This document shows positions 34,775-43,202 of a DNA stretch of 64,000 nucleotides, piece by piece. This DNA comes from Leadbetterella sp964423865. GTDB taxonomy: Bacteria; Bacteroidota; Bacteroidia; Cytophagales; Spirosomataceae. Location of the stretch: contig CAYRGN010000007.1 in NCBI GenBank assembly GCA_964423865.1, positions 1 to 64,000 on the forward strand, in the 5' to 3' direction. A program made the position numbers and the translations under genes. Numbering within the stretch: position 1 is the first letter of the stretch; every line of letters begins with the position of its first letter. The notes below the pieces were generated by a model that was given only the letters and a program-made list of their open reading frames with translations, had not been told where the DNA came from and did no database searches.

Positions 34775-34865
34775 CATGCCACCCCTCCGGGGTTCTGGAG
34801 TGCGTGTATATCTACCATTACAATCATGCCACCCCTTCGGGGTTCCGTAATTGTCAACTGTCAAT
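34775..34865. repeat. REP-like repeat, right copy (inverted)
   Basis: Two units, CATGCCACCCCTCCGGGGTTC (34775) and a second at 34825-34846 with CCACCCCTTCGGGGTTCC, followed by AATTGTCAACTGTCAATTGT. Read on the minus strand it aligns along its length with the copy at 34343-34437, so the two form a long interrupted inverted repeat. Confidence 0.75.
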
Positions 34866-34876
34866 TGTCCATTCCG

Positions 34877-35989
34877 TTACTTCCTGTACCGCTTATAAAT
34901 CTCCATCACCTTCTCTTTAGGCAATGCCTCCACCGTTCCGGACGCCCCTTTCATGGTTTCTGCCGTAAAAAGGGAGTTTAAGAGGGCTTCTTCGGTGGCT
35001 TCAATGACGGCCAGGAAGAGGGGGGATATGTCATCGTTTCGTAATTCGGATACTTCGTATTTGGAGGAGGAGACGGAATGAGCCACGCGCAGCCCGGTAG
35101 CCGTAGAAAACGCGATGACGTAGTCGCCGCTGCCGTTAGAGGCAATGCCTCCGGTTTTGGCGAGGCCCAGCATGGTCCTTTTGGCCAGGCGTTCGAGGTT
35201 GCGGGAGGTGAGGGGGGCATCGGTGGCCACCACCATCATGCAGGAGCCGTCGGCCGGGTCATTCAGTTGATCGTGTAGGAAGTGCTTGCCGAGCTCCTGC
35301 CCAATCGGAACACCATTTACCTGCAAAACCCCGCCGTAGTTGCTCTGTACCAGCACCCCTACCGTGTACCCGCCGGATTTTGGGGGAATTACCCGGGAAG
35401 CGGTGCCGATTCCGCCCTTCCAGCCAAAACAAACCGTTCCGGTTCCTGCCCCGGTATTTCCTTCCTGCACCGGGCCGTCTTGGGCGGCAGCGATGGCCTC
35501 CAGCACATCGGCACGGGTCACGGCCCGCGCCGCGATATCATTCAGATAGCCGTCATTGGTTTCGCCTACTACAAAATTGACCGACTTTACCCGCTCATTT
35601 CCTTTTTGAGATAGGGTATAATCGATGAGTGCCTCGGCCGCCACCGGCACAGACATAGTGTTGGTGAGTACTATGGGTGTTTCGAGGTTCCCCAGCTCCT
35701 GCACCTGGCTGATACCGGTGAGTTTGCCGAAACCGTTCCCGATGTAAATGGCTGCAGGTACTTTTTCCTGGAAAATATTTCCGGAATGGGGAAGGATAGC
35801 CGTGACGCCGGTGCGGGTATTGTCTCCCTGAATCAAGGTTTTATGCCCTACTTTTACCCCCGGCACATCGGTAAGGGCATTGTACTTTCCGGTAGGCAAT
35901 ACGCCTACTGTAATGCCGCGGTCCCGAACCCGCTGAGCCGTAAGAAAGAGGGGTAGAAACAGAAGAATAAGGATACGCAGAAAAGTCAT
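34877..35989 (-). CDS. P1-family (S58, DmpA/BapA-like) aminopeptidase, secreted
   Basis: Protein of 370 residues with a signal peptide (MTFLRILILLFLPLFLTAQR). S58 enzymes are made as a precursor that cleaves itself before a nucleophile residue and release N-terminal D-amino or beta-amino acids from peptides. The probable cleavage site is Gly248-Ser249 in PADGSCMMVVATDAPLTSRNLERLAKR, a strongly conserved family block. Other signatures are NALTDVPGVKVGH near the N-terminus, TGVTAILPHSG, VVGETNDGYLND and VGVLVQSNYGG. The substrate within the family cannot be told. The gene is divergent from the GH2 gene with about 108 bp between the likely starts. Confidence 0.92.
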   Translation of the reverse strand: MTFLRILILLFLPLFLTAQRVRDRGITVGVLPTGKYNALTDVPGVKVGHKTLIQGDNTRTGVTAILPHSGNIFQEKVPAAIYIGNGFGKLTGISQVQELGNLETPIVLTNTMSVPVAAEALIDYTLSQKGNERVKSVNFVVGETNDGYLNDIAARAVTRADVLEAIAAAQDGPVQEGNTGAGTGTVCFGWKGGIGTASRVIPPKSGGYTVGVLVQSNYGGVLQVNGVPIGQELGKHFLHDQLNDPADGSCMMVVATDAPLTSRNLERLAKRTMLGLAKTGGIASNGSGDYVIAFSTATGLRVAHSVSSSKYEVSELRNDDISPLFLAVIEATEEALLNSLFTAETMKGASGTVEALPKEKVMEIYKRYRK

Positions 35990-36097
35990 AGCTATTCAAT
36001 GTCAAAAAATGAGGGGAAAGATAAGCAACGTATTTTCAACATCCTACTTGGGGAGGTGCTTAAAATCGCTTATTTTCGTGCCAAATCAATCCTGAAT

Positions 36098-37924
36098 ATG
36101 AAACTGAAATTATTAGCCGTATCATTACTTCTGGGCGTTAACGCCTTTGCACAAAGCAGTTGGCAGGTGGTGCCGGGAAAACTCACTACGCCCTGGGCCG
36201 CACAGGTTAATCCGGTTCAACCCTTGAATGAATACCCTCGTCCCCAATTGGTGCGGGAGGGGTGGCAGAACCTGAACGGACTGTGGGAATACGCCATTGT
36301 GCCGGTAAGTGCCAGTCCGCAAACATACGAGGGGAAAATTCTCGTACCCTACGCCGTGGAATCAGCGCTGTCAGGGGTAGGCCGCCGCGTAGGGAAAGAC
36401 AGCACCCTGTGGTATAAAACGTCTGTGGATATCGATAAGCAGATCCGTAGCAAAGAAGTGATTCTGCATTTTGGTGCCGTGGACTGGAAAACCGAAGTTT
36501 TTGTGAACGGACAAAGTGCAGGTATTCATGAAGGGGGGTATGATCCCTTTTCTTTTGTGATTACCCCTTTCCTCAAAAAAGGAACAAAACAGGAAATTGT
36601 GATCTCGGTGTGGGACCCCACCAATGACGGTCCCCAGCCCAACGGCAAACAGGTCAATAATCCCCACGGTATCTGGTACACCCCGGTGAGCGGCATCTGG
36701 CAGACGGTATGGCTGGAAGGTGTTTCGCAGACGCACATTACGGCAACGAAGCATACTCCGGACGTGGATAAAAAAACGGTTTCGATAGACGTCAGGGTGG
36801 CCGCAGCAGCGGCCGGCGATAAGCTGAAAATAGAGGCCTGGGACGGCCCCACAAAAATAGCAGAACAGGAGGTTGCACCCGGTGTGGCGGCTCAACTTGC
36901 GATACCGCAACCCAAACTATGGTCGCCCGATAGTCCTTTCTTATACGACCTGAAAATCTCGCTCATCCGAAACGGGAAAGTGTTGGATGAGGTGAAGTCT
37001 TATTTTGCCATGCGCAAGATTTCCATGAAGGCCGGCGCAGACGGAATCCAACGGATGTTGCTGAATGATGAATTCCTGTTTCATTACGGCCCATTGGATC
37101 AGGGCTGGTGGCCCGACGGCCTCTATACTGCGCCTACCGACGAGGCCCTGAAGTTTGATGTGGTGAAAACCAAAGAGATGGGCTTCAATATGATCCGGAA
37201 GCACATCAAAGTAGAGCCGGCTCGCTGGTATTACCATTGCGACCGCGAAGGGATTCTGGTGTGGCAGGATATGCCCAGCGGCGATTTGGGTGGCAACGCC
37301 TGGGACATGCGCCTGGGGAATATTACCGGGCGCCAGCTGGAGAAAGACAGGAGCGCAGCGTCTGAAAATATGTACAGGAAAGAGTGGAAAGCCATTATGG
37401 ACGCACTCTATAATTTCCCGAGTATCGTGGTATGGGTGCCGTTTAATGAGGCCTGGGGGCAGTTTAAGACCAAAGATATCACCGAATGGACCCGGAAATA
37501 TGATCCGAGCCGCCTGGTCAACAGCGCCAGCGGTGGGAACTTCTATCCGGTGGGCGATATCCTGGATATCCATCACTACCCTGAACCCCAGATGCCCGAC
37601 CCCCAGTATTTCGGGAAAGACCAGGTGCTGGTGCTGGGCGAGTTTGGAGGCTTGGGATTGCCCCTGGAAGGACATACCTGGCAGGATAAAAACAACTGGG
37701 GATACCAGAGCTTTAAAAACAAGGAAGACCTGAAGAAAAGGTATACGGAGTTTACGGAATCGCTGAAAAAATTGATTCAAAATGGACTTTCGGCCGCGGT
37801 ATATACCCAGACCACGGATGTGGAGATAGAGACCAACGGACTGATGACGTATGACCGGAAGGTAATTAAAATACCGGAAGCCGAGCTGAAGGCCATGCAC
37901 AGGGAGCTGTATAACGTAAAGTAA
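36098..37924 (+). CDS. Secreted glycoside hydrolase family 2 protein
   Basis: Enzyme of about 608 residues from MKLKLLAVSLL (signal peptide, cleaved after about AFAQ). A GH2 sugar-binding jelly roll (GLWEYAIVPVSAS...GRRVGKDSTLWYKTSVDI...HFGAVDWKTEVFVNGQ), an Ig-like domain and a TIM barrel follow. The acid/base Glu451 lies in VVWVPFNEAWGQF and the nucleophile Glu515 in VLVLGEFGGLGLPLEG. Both catalytic glutamates are present. GH2 covers beta-galactosidases, mannosidases and glucuronidases, and I cannot choose among them. An in-frame start 99 nt upstream would bury the signal peptide, so ATG 36098 is preferred. The enzyme would act in the periplasm or outside the cell. Confidence 0.93.
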   Translation: MKLKLLAVSLLLGVNAFAQSSWQVVPGKLTTPWAAQVNPVQPLNEYPRPQLVREGWQNLNGLWEYAIVPVSASPQTYEGKILVPYAVESALSGVGRRVGKDSTLWYKTSVDIDKQIRSKEVILHFGAVDWKTEVFVNGQSAGIHEGGYDPFSFVITPFLKKGTKQEIVISVWDPTNDGPQPNGKQVNNPHGIWYTPVSGIWQTVWLEGVSQTHITATKHTPDVDKKTVSIDVRVAAAAAGDKLKIEAWDGPTKIAEQEVAPGVAAQLAIPQPKLWSPDSPFLYDLKISLIRNGKVLDEVKSYFAMRKISMKAGADGIQRMLLNDEFLFHYGPLDQGWWPDGLYTAPTDEALKFDVVKTKEMGFNMIRKHIKVEPARWYYHCDREGILVWQDMPSGDLGGNAWDMRLGNITGRQLEKDRSAASENMYRKEWKAIMDALYNFPSIVVWVPFNEAWGQFKTKDITEWTRKYDPSRLVNSASGGNFYPVGDILDIHHYPEPQMPDPQYFGKDQVLVLGEFGGLGLPLEGHTWQDKNNWGYQSFKNKEDLKKRYTEFTESLKKLIQNGLSAAVYTQTTDVEIETNGLMTYDRKVIKIPEAELKAMHRELYNVK

Positions 37925-38006
37925 CCGTTGACGAAGTCTGGTGGCCGCTTACGTAAATTTTGATGCAAAACAGGGTTTTTCATTGTAATTTTAAAATAAA
38001 AGAACA

Positions 38007-38207
38007 ATGAAAAAGTACGAGTACAAGACGTTTAAGACCAAGCCTGAAGGTACCTGGAGAACCAAGGTAGAATCAGGAAAGCTGGAGGCAGAGATGAACC
38101 AAATGGGATCGGAAGGCTGGGAGCTGATTTCGGTGATGGATACGAATTGGGGTCACGGTCAAACCAACGAGATAATCTTGTTTTTCAAACGGGAAAGCCG
38201 TTTTTGA
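38007..38207 (+). CDS. DUF4177-family small protein
   Basis: Protein of 66 residues (MKKYEYKTFKTKPEGTWRTK...LEAEMNQMGSEGWELISVMDTNWGHGQTNEIILFFKRE). The pattern YEYK...L-NxxGxEGWEL...FKR is the DUF4177 signature, a small alpha/beta domain of unknown function, often encoded alone. It stands 82 bp after the GH2 gene and is convergent with the dihydroorotase gene. A hairpin at 38232-38263 separates the two. Confidence 0.85.
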   Translation: MKKYEYKTFKTKPEGTWRTKVESGKLEAEMNQMGSEGWELISVMDTNWGHGQTNEIILFFKRESRF

Positions 38208-38231
38208 CAAAAACATACTTTATAGCAGAAG

Positions 38232-38263
38232 AGGGCAGGGGCCGTGGAGGCCCCGCCTGCCCT
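38232..38263. terminator. Hairpin between convergent DUF4177 and dihydroorotase genes
   Basis: AGGGCAGG and CCTGCCCT enclose GGCC...GGCC, giving a strong GC-rich stem. It could terminate both directions, although no clear T-run follows. It touches the dihydroorotase stop codon. Confidence 0.5.
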
Positions 38264-39603
38264 TATCGTAAATTAAATGTCAGCCGCCTGCCCGGTTCAT
38301 CAAACAGGAAATCACCGTTGTCGTACTTTAATTCTCCTGAGACAAAAGTTTTCACAATAGTAGAGCCAAAGGTCTTGCCTTCAAAGGGCGACCAGCCGCA
38401 CCGGTATTGAAGCGACTCCGGCGTAACGGTGAAGGGCTTCTGAAGATCTACCAAAACCAGGTCAGCCCAGTAGCCTTCCCGGATATATCCGCGTTCTCTC
38501 ACCCGAAAGCAATCTGCCGGCGCGTGCGCCATTTTCTCCACTACTTTTTCCAGACTGATCTTGCCCTGCAGGTAAAAGTCGATCATGAGCTGCAGGCTGT
38601 GTTGCACCAGCGGAACGCCGGAGGGGGCCGACCAGTAGTCGACGTTTTTTTCCTCCCGGGTATGCGGGGCATGGTCGGTAGCAATGATATCGAGACGGTC
38701 ATTCAGAAGACCTTCCATCAGTTTATCCCGGTGGTGGTGTTTAATGGCCGGGTTGCATTTGATCAGGTTTCCGAACTGCCGGTAATCTTCGGCATCAAAA
38801 TAGAGGTGATGCACACACACTTCCGCCGTGATCTTCTTCTGACTTAAGGGAAGGGAGTTGTCGAAAAGCTCCAGTTCCTCTCCAGTGGAAATATGCAGAA
38901 TGTGGAGTCTGGTGCCGTTTTTCTTCGCCAGGTCAACTGCAAAAGAAGAAGACGTATAGCAGGCCTCTTCATTGCGGATCAGGGCATGAATGTCATAAGG
39001 CGGAGTTTTCCCTTCATACAAGGCTTTATAATGGGCCAGGTTCGCTTTTACGGTAGCTTCGTCTTCGCAATGCGTAGCAATAAGTCCTTCGAAATTACCA
39101 AAAAAGCGGTTCAGGGTCTCTTCATTATCTACCAGCATATTGCCCGTGGAGCTTCCCATAAAAAGTTTCAGTCCGCAAACTTTGGCCAGGTCGGTTTTCA
39201 TGGCCTCCTCATAATTGTCGTTTGAGCCCCCCATAAAAAAAGAGTAGTTGGTCCAGGAGTGCTTTTCCGCTATCGCGTACTTTTGTTCCAATAGGTCCTG
39301 GGTGAGGGTATTGGGTACGGTATTGGGCATTTCCATGAAACTGGTGGTACCGCCTGCCAGGGCAGCCTTTGACTCGGTGGCAATAGAGGCTTTGTGGGTA
39401 AGACCGGGCTCCCGGAAATGCACCTGGTCGTCAATTACACCCGGTAGCAGGTAGAGCCCTTCGGCATCAATTTCCCGGTGATTGGTGAGTTTATCCATCA
39501 CCGGAGCAATCTTCTCAATCCGTCCGCTTTGAATCAGCACATCCTGGTGCTGAATACTTCCTTCATTGACTATAGCGGCGTTCCTGATAATGTAATTTTT
39601 CAT
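38263..39603 (-). CDS. pyrC: Dihydroorotase (Bacteroidetes type, amidohydrolase superfamily)
   Basis: Third step of pyrimidine synthesis: carbamoyl aspartate to dihydroorotate. Length is 446 residues. Blocks: PGVIDDQVHFREPGLTHKASIATESKAALAGGTTSFMEMPNT; the metal-bridging Lys in GLKLFMGSSTGNMLVD; His ligands in ATHCEDE and LHILHIST; and catalytic Asp in DIIATDHAPHT. The usual metal motif H-x-H in the first block is Q-V-H here. I recall this as normal for the Bacteroidetes group, so it is noted, not taken as inactivation. The gene is downstream of mnmD and a TPR gene, with a heptamer-armed repeat in the gap just before its start codon. Confidence 0.9.
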   Translation of the reverse strand: MKNYIIRNAAIVNEGSIQHQDVLIQSGRIEKIAPVMDKLTNHREIDAEGLYLLPGVIDDQVHFREPGLTHKASIATESKAALAGGTTSFMEMPNTVPNTLTQDLLEQKYAIAEKHSWTNYSFFMGGSNDNYEEAMKTDLAKVCGLKLFMGSSTGNMLVDNEETLNRFFGNFEGLIATHCEDEATVKANLAHYKALYEGKTPPYDIHALIRNEEACYTSSSFAVDLAKKNGTRLHILHISTGEELELFDNSLPLSQKKITAEVCVHHLYFDAEDYRQFGNLIKCNPAIKHHHRDKLMEGLLNDRLDIIATDHAPHTREEKNVDYWSAPSGVPLVQHSLQLMIDFYLQGKISLEKVVEKMAHAPADCFRVRERGYIREGYWADLVLVDLQKPFTVTPESLQYRCGWSPFEGKTFGSTIVKTFVSGELKYDNGDFLFDEPGRRLTFNLR

Positions 39604-39615
39604 TCGTATTGATTT

Positions 39616-39730
39616 TTAGCTATCAGCTATTGGCTTTCAGCTTTCAGCCGGGTGGCGTTTCGCTCGTGTGCCGGTTTTCTGACACATCGACCTGCTAATA
39701 GCTGATAGCTGATAGCTGACTGCTGATAGC
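39616..39730. repeat. Heptamer-armed element between TPR and dihydroorotase genes
   Basis: The left arm is TTAGCTATCAGCTATTGGC-TTTCAGCTTTCAGC. The core contains GGGTGGCGTTTCGC and GTGTGCCGGTTTTCTGA. The right arm is four TAGCTGA-type heptamers (TAGCTGATAGCTGATAGCTG). It reaches to 3 bp from the stop codon of the TPR gene and to about 13 bp from the dihydroorotase ATG (39603). The arms are complementary. Confidence 0.8.
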
Positions 39731-39733
39731 TTT

Positions 39734-40855
39734 TTACACTACTTTCTTTTGCTCCTCTTTGGCTATGGTGATCAGCCAGAGGTATTCCGCATATTTAAGA
39801 CACTGTTTGTAATAATTTCTAGCCGAAGGCTTATCGCCCTCCTGTGCAGCAATTCTTGCGAGGCCAAGATAGGAAAATGCCACGTATTCTTTGGTGTAAC
39901 GGTCGTTAAATTTTACTTTCAGCGCCCTTTGGTATGCGGCTTTGGCTTCCGGCAGGTCGCGGTGCCGGTGTTCTTTCAGGTACCCGTCAAACATGTGGTA
40001 AGAGAGGCTGGCCACGGTATTGGTATTGCCTTTGAGACCGGCATTCAGGGCTTCGGCCTCTTCGTATTTCAGGTTCAGTAGAAGAGACTCGATCTGGGCT
40101 ATCCGGAAGATATAATTGCGGGGATAATCTTTGTACATTTCGGATGAGAAGTACAGGGCTTTGCCGAAATTCGCTTCGTATTTGATGTAGATATCACGCA
40201 GGTACATGGCGGCTTCTGTACGACTGAAAACAGAGTTCCGAAAAGACTTTTCCAGCTCGGCCAGTCCCTGGGCCTTATTTCCCGAGTCAAAAAACACCAT
40301 GATAGGCTTTACAATGGGTTTGGTTTCGGGGTATCTTTCCCGGTAATAATTGTAGAGGCCGTTGGCAAAGAGGAACTCGGCGTTCGTATTTTTGTATTTT
40401 TTCCCTTCTTTAAAGTATTTTAGTGCCTTTCGGGCCTCCTGGGTGGCGTTCATAAAACTTCCCTTGTAATTTTCGGCGAGGGCGAGAAAGCCATGCCCGG
40501 CCAGCAGGAAGAACGTACATTCCATCTTATAGGCGGGTTTTTCATAGTAGCGGTGGCTGGCCTCCACGCACTTGTTGAGCTCTTCGAGGTAGGTATTCAG
40601 GGCGGAGGCATGCTGATCAATGGGAATATTTTTCCACTGGATCTGGAGGGCGTTCAGCAAAAACCGCACGGGGTGGTCGGCGTATTTTGCCTTCACGGGG
40701 GCGAACTCGGCTTCGGCCTGGGCGTGCTGGAGGTTATAGAGGTGGTCCAGTCCTTTTAGCACCTGTGCCGTACTTTGCTTGTCTTCGAGAAACTGCGCGT
40801 AGCCCGAAAGCGTAGACAGGTGTAACAGGAAAACCAGGAATATTTTTTTCCGCAT
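39734..40855 (-). CDS. Secreted TPR-repeat protein, function unknown
   Basis: Protein of 373 residues with a signal peptide (MRKKIFLVFLLHLSTLSGYAQ) followed by alpha-helical repeats. The repeats are visible as LDHLYNLQHAQAEAEFAPVKAKYADHPVRFLLNAL near the N-terminus and as EAKAAYQRALKVKFNDRYTKEYVAFSYLGLARIAAQEGDKPSARNYYKQCLKYAEYL near the C-terminus (clear TPRs). Bacteroidota carry such lipid-free periplasmic TPR proteins widely, and I cannot assign a partner. It starts 2 nt after the mnmD stop, so it is translationally close to it. Confidence 0.8.
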   Translation of the reverse strand: MRKKIFLVFLLHLSTLSGYAQFLEDKQSTAQVLKGLDHLYNLQHAQAEAEFAPVKAKYADHPVRFLLNALQIQWKNIPIDQHASALNTYLEELNKCVEASHRYYEKPAYKMECTFFLLAGHGFLALAENYKGSFMNATQEARKALKYFKEGKKYKNTNAEFLFANGLYNYYRERYPETKPIVKPIMVFFDSGNKAQGLAELEKSFRNSVFSRTEAAMYLRDIYIKYEANFGKALYFSSEMYKDYPRNYIFRIAQIESLLLNLKYEEAEALNAGLKGNTNTVASLSYHMFDGYLKEHRHRDLPEAKAAYQRALKVKFNDRYTKEYVAFSYLGLARIAAQEGDKPSARNYYKQCLKYAEYLWLITIAKEEQKKVV

Positions 40856-40857
40856 AA

Positions 40858-41487
40858 TTATTTTTTTATGGCCCGGATTACCTCCCGCTTATGGGGTGGC
40901 CCTGGGTGCTTTTCCACTTCAAATCCGGCCGACCGGAGATTCCTCTGTACCGAGCTTTTGGAGCAGTATGTAGTAATAACCCCGCCGGGGAGCATCATGT
41001 TCCCCACTTCCCGGAATATATCGGCCGACCACAGCTCGGGCTGTGCCTCCGGCGAAAATGCGTCAAAATAGACCAGGTTAAACCGGGAAGTGCTCCTGAA
41101 ATCTTCCAGCTTCAGGTATTTCTTTAAAACGACGTATCCCGGGGAAATGGTGTGGGGTACCTCCCAGGAAAGTTCGTGAAGCGGCAGGAGATCCGGTGGA
41201 AGTAAACGGTATTCAGCAGGTTGGAGTGGGTAGGCCTCCAGGCCGGTATATGTAATCTCCTTCCCGGTTTCTGATGCTCTTCGGAGGGTCAGCCATGCGT
41301 TTAGTCCCGTTCCGAAACCCACTTCCAGGATATCCAGGCAACTGAACAGGGCCGCGGCGTAGTCATAGCCCAACTCCAGGAATACCCGTTCTGATTCCGT
41401 CTTCGCTCCGTGTACCGAGTGATAGGTCTGGCCGAACTTTTCCGAGAAGAAAGTGGCGGAGCCGTCTGATGTTTTCCGAATCCCCAA
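40858..41487 (-). CDS. mnmD: tRNA (mnm5s2U34)-methyltransferase, MnmD type
   Basis: SAM-dependent methyltransferase that completes mnm5 modification of the wobble uridine; here it is the free MnmC2-like domain without the FAD oxidase part. Motifs: RKTSDGSATFFSEKFGQTYHSVHGAKTESERVFL, SAM site LDILEVGFGTGLNAWLTL, and YFDAFSPEAQPELWSADIFREV. The C-terminus is TYCSKSSVQRNLRSAGFEVEKHPGPPHKREVIRA, all typical. The reading frame stays open far into antisense of bshC, but homology begins at GIRKTSDGS. No ATG is available there, so TTG at 41487 is chosen (209 residues). A TATCTTTG promoter element lies 21 bp upstream, which rules out longer versions. Confidence 0.88.
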   Translation of the reverse strand: MGIRKTSDGSATFFSEKFGQTYHSVHGAKTESERVFLELGYDYAAALFSCLDILEVGFGTGLNAWLTLRRASETGKEITYTGLEAYPLQPAEYRLLPPDLLPLHELSWEVPHTISPGYVVLKKYLKLEDFRSTSRFNLVYFDAFSPEAQPELWSADIFREVGNMMLPGGVITTYCSKSSVQRNLRSAGFEVEKHPGPPHKREVIRAIKK

Positions 41488-41507
41488 AATCGCTTTAGAT
41501 TGTTCGG

Positions 41508-41515
41508 CAAAGATA
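41508..41515 (-). promoter_or_regulatory. -7 element (TATCTTTG) of the mnmD operon
   Basis: The minus strand reads TATCTTTG, a perfect TAnnTTTG, 21 bp before the TTG start of mnmD. It sits in the 93-bp divergent gap with bshC. It fixes the mnmD start to a position downstream of it. I see no matching element for bshC on the other strand. Confidence 0.6.
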
Positions 41516-41580
41516 CAAATAAAGACGTGCCTGAAACTGAAAGCGGTAGGGGATTGTTTTAAGTGGAAAACATCGAATAA

Positions 41581-43125
41581 TTGCAATCTGAAATTACCAA
41601 GCTGCCTTTTGAGCAGGTAGCACATTTTCCGAAACTGTTCCTGGATTATGTGAACCGGAAAGAGGAATTGAAACCATTTTATGGGCAGTTCCCCACTTTG
41701 GAGGGCTTTGCGGCGCAAATAAAGGAGAAGAAATTTGCTCACCGTGCCGTACTTACCGAGGCGTTGAAACGACAATACGCCGGCAGGGAGTGCCCCGCGG
41801 GGGTAGAGTTGCTTTCCTCGGAAAATACCTTTACCGTCACCACCGGTCACCAGCTGAATATCTTTACCGGCCCCCTGTATGTCATTTATAAGATTGTCAG
41901 CACCATTAATCTGTCGCGGCAGCTGCAAAAGGCTTTCCCGGCGTATAATTTCGTGCCGGTTTACTGGATGGCTACCGAAGACCACGACTTTGAAGAGATT
42001 GCCTCTTTTCACCTTTTCGGACAAAAATATACCTGGGAAACGGACCAGAGAGGAGCCGTGGGAGATATGAACCCGGAGGGTGTGCTGAAGATTTTTGAGG
42101 AGCTGAAAGATAAGCCGGAGGTTTTCCTGAAGGCGTATTCGGAAAACACCACGCTGGCGGGTGCGGTACGCCAGTACATGCATGCGCTTTTTGGGGAATA
42201 CGGGCTGGTCTGTATAGACGGAGACGACCCCGAACTGAAGAAATTGCTCACGCCGGTAGTACTGGATGAACTGGAGAACGGATCGGTAAAGACGGCCCTG
42301 GACAAAAATGCCGAGGAACAGGAAAAGCTGGGATATAAGCCCCAGATTCATGCCCGGGAAATCAACCTGTTCTATAAAGATAAGGGGCTGAGGGAGCGGA
42401 TCGAGTTTCGTAACGGCCACTATGGGGTAGTGGATATCGACCTGCAATTTTTACCGGAAGAAATCAGGAAACTGGCCACAGAACATCCGGAGAAGATCAG
42501 TCCGAATGTGGCGCTCCGCCCGCTCTACCAGGAAATCATTCTTCCGAACCTGGCTTACCTGGGCGGGCCTTCAGAACTGGCCTACTGGTTGCAGCTCAAA
42601 GGGGTATTTGCGCATTACGATGTGACGTTTCCTGTCCTTCTTCCCCGTAATCTTGCCCTGATGGTGAATGGAGGGTTGAAAAAGAGGATGGACAAGTTGG
42701 GTGTCCGCATTGAAGAACTCTACCTGGATGAGGCGGCGCTGAAGAAGTCGTTTGTGGAGAAAAATTCAGAAAACAGCCTGAGTCTGAAAAAGGAAGAAGA
42801 AGGGATTGCGGAGGTTTTCGCGCAGATAGTGGCGAAAGCCCTGGAGGTAGACCCCACCCTGGAAGGGGCTATTGAAGCCGAAAAAGTGAAAATGCTGAAA
42901 GCCCTAAGTAATCTGGAAACCCGGATCAAAAAGGCCGAGGAGCGCAAATTTGAGACGTCTATCCAGCAATTGCTGGGCTTAAAAGAGAAACTGTTTCCAG
43001 GAGGTAGCCAGCAGGAACGGAAAGACAATTTCCTGAATTTCTATCTGAATGACCCGGCCTTTATAGAGAAGCTTTTCAGGGCCTTTGATCCGTTGGATCT
43101 GCGGTTTAATGTGGTGTATATATAG
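41581..43125 (+). CDS. bshC: Putative cysteine ligase BshC (bacillithiol biosynthesis)
   Basis: Last step of bacillithiol synthesis, adding cysteine to glucosaminyl-malate. Length is 514 residues. Typical BshC blocks are LPFEQVAHFPKLFLDYVNRKEELKPFYGQFP, TVTTGHQLNIFTGPLYVIYKIVSTINLSRQL, VPVYWMATEDHDFEEI, SPNVALRPLYQEIILPNLAYLGGPSELAYWLQLKGVFA and a coiled coil near residues 395-470. The start is TTG at 41581, with an in-frame TAA directly before it and no ATG nearby; the protein N-terminus MQSEITKLPFEQ fits the family. It is divergent from mnmD. Bacillithiol is known from Firmicutes and many Bacteroidota, which agrees with the rest of the window. Confidence 0.95.
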   Translation: MQSEITKLPFEQVAHFPKLFLDYVNRKEELKPFYGQFPTLEGFAAQIKEKKFAHRAVLTEALKRQYAGRECPAGVELLSSENTFTVTTGHQLNIFTGPLYVIYKIVSTINLSRQLQKAFPAYNFVPVYWMATEDHDFEEIASFHLFGQKYTWETDQRGAVGDMNPEGVLKIFEELKDKPEVFLKAYSENTTLAGAVRQYMHALFGEYGLVCIDGDDPELKKLLTPVVLDELENGSVKTALDKNAEEQEKLGYKPQIHAREINLFYKDKGLRERIEFRNGHYGVVDIDLQFLPEEIRKLATEHPEKISPNVALRPLYQEIILPNLAYLGGPSELAYWLQLKGVFAHYDVTFPVLLPRNLALMVNGGLKKRMDKLGVRIEELYLDEAALKKSFVEKNSENSLSLKKEEEGIAEVFAQIVAKALEVDPTLEGAIEAEKVKMLKALSNLETRIKKAEERKFETSIQQLLGLKEKLFPGGSQQERKDNFLNFYLNDPAFIEKLFRAFDPLDLRFNVVYI

Positions 43126-43202
43126 ATTAGGGTTTCTTGGTAGAAATATAGTGCAACTTTGTTTTGTAGATTTTTGTTTACTCTATAGATGTAAATGGTA
43201 AA

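Noticed and set aside
36941..37900. 319-residue minus-strand frame within the GH2 gene
   Set aside because: It is antisense to a GH2 enzyme with both catalytic glutamates; no features of its own.
40858..42447. 529-residue open frame that would make MnmD a longer fusion protein
   Set aside because: The extra 320 codons are antisense to bshC, have no domain character, and a promoter element (41508-41515) lies inside them; homology to MnmD starts at about 41487.
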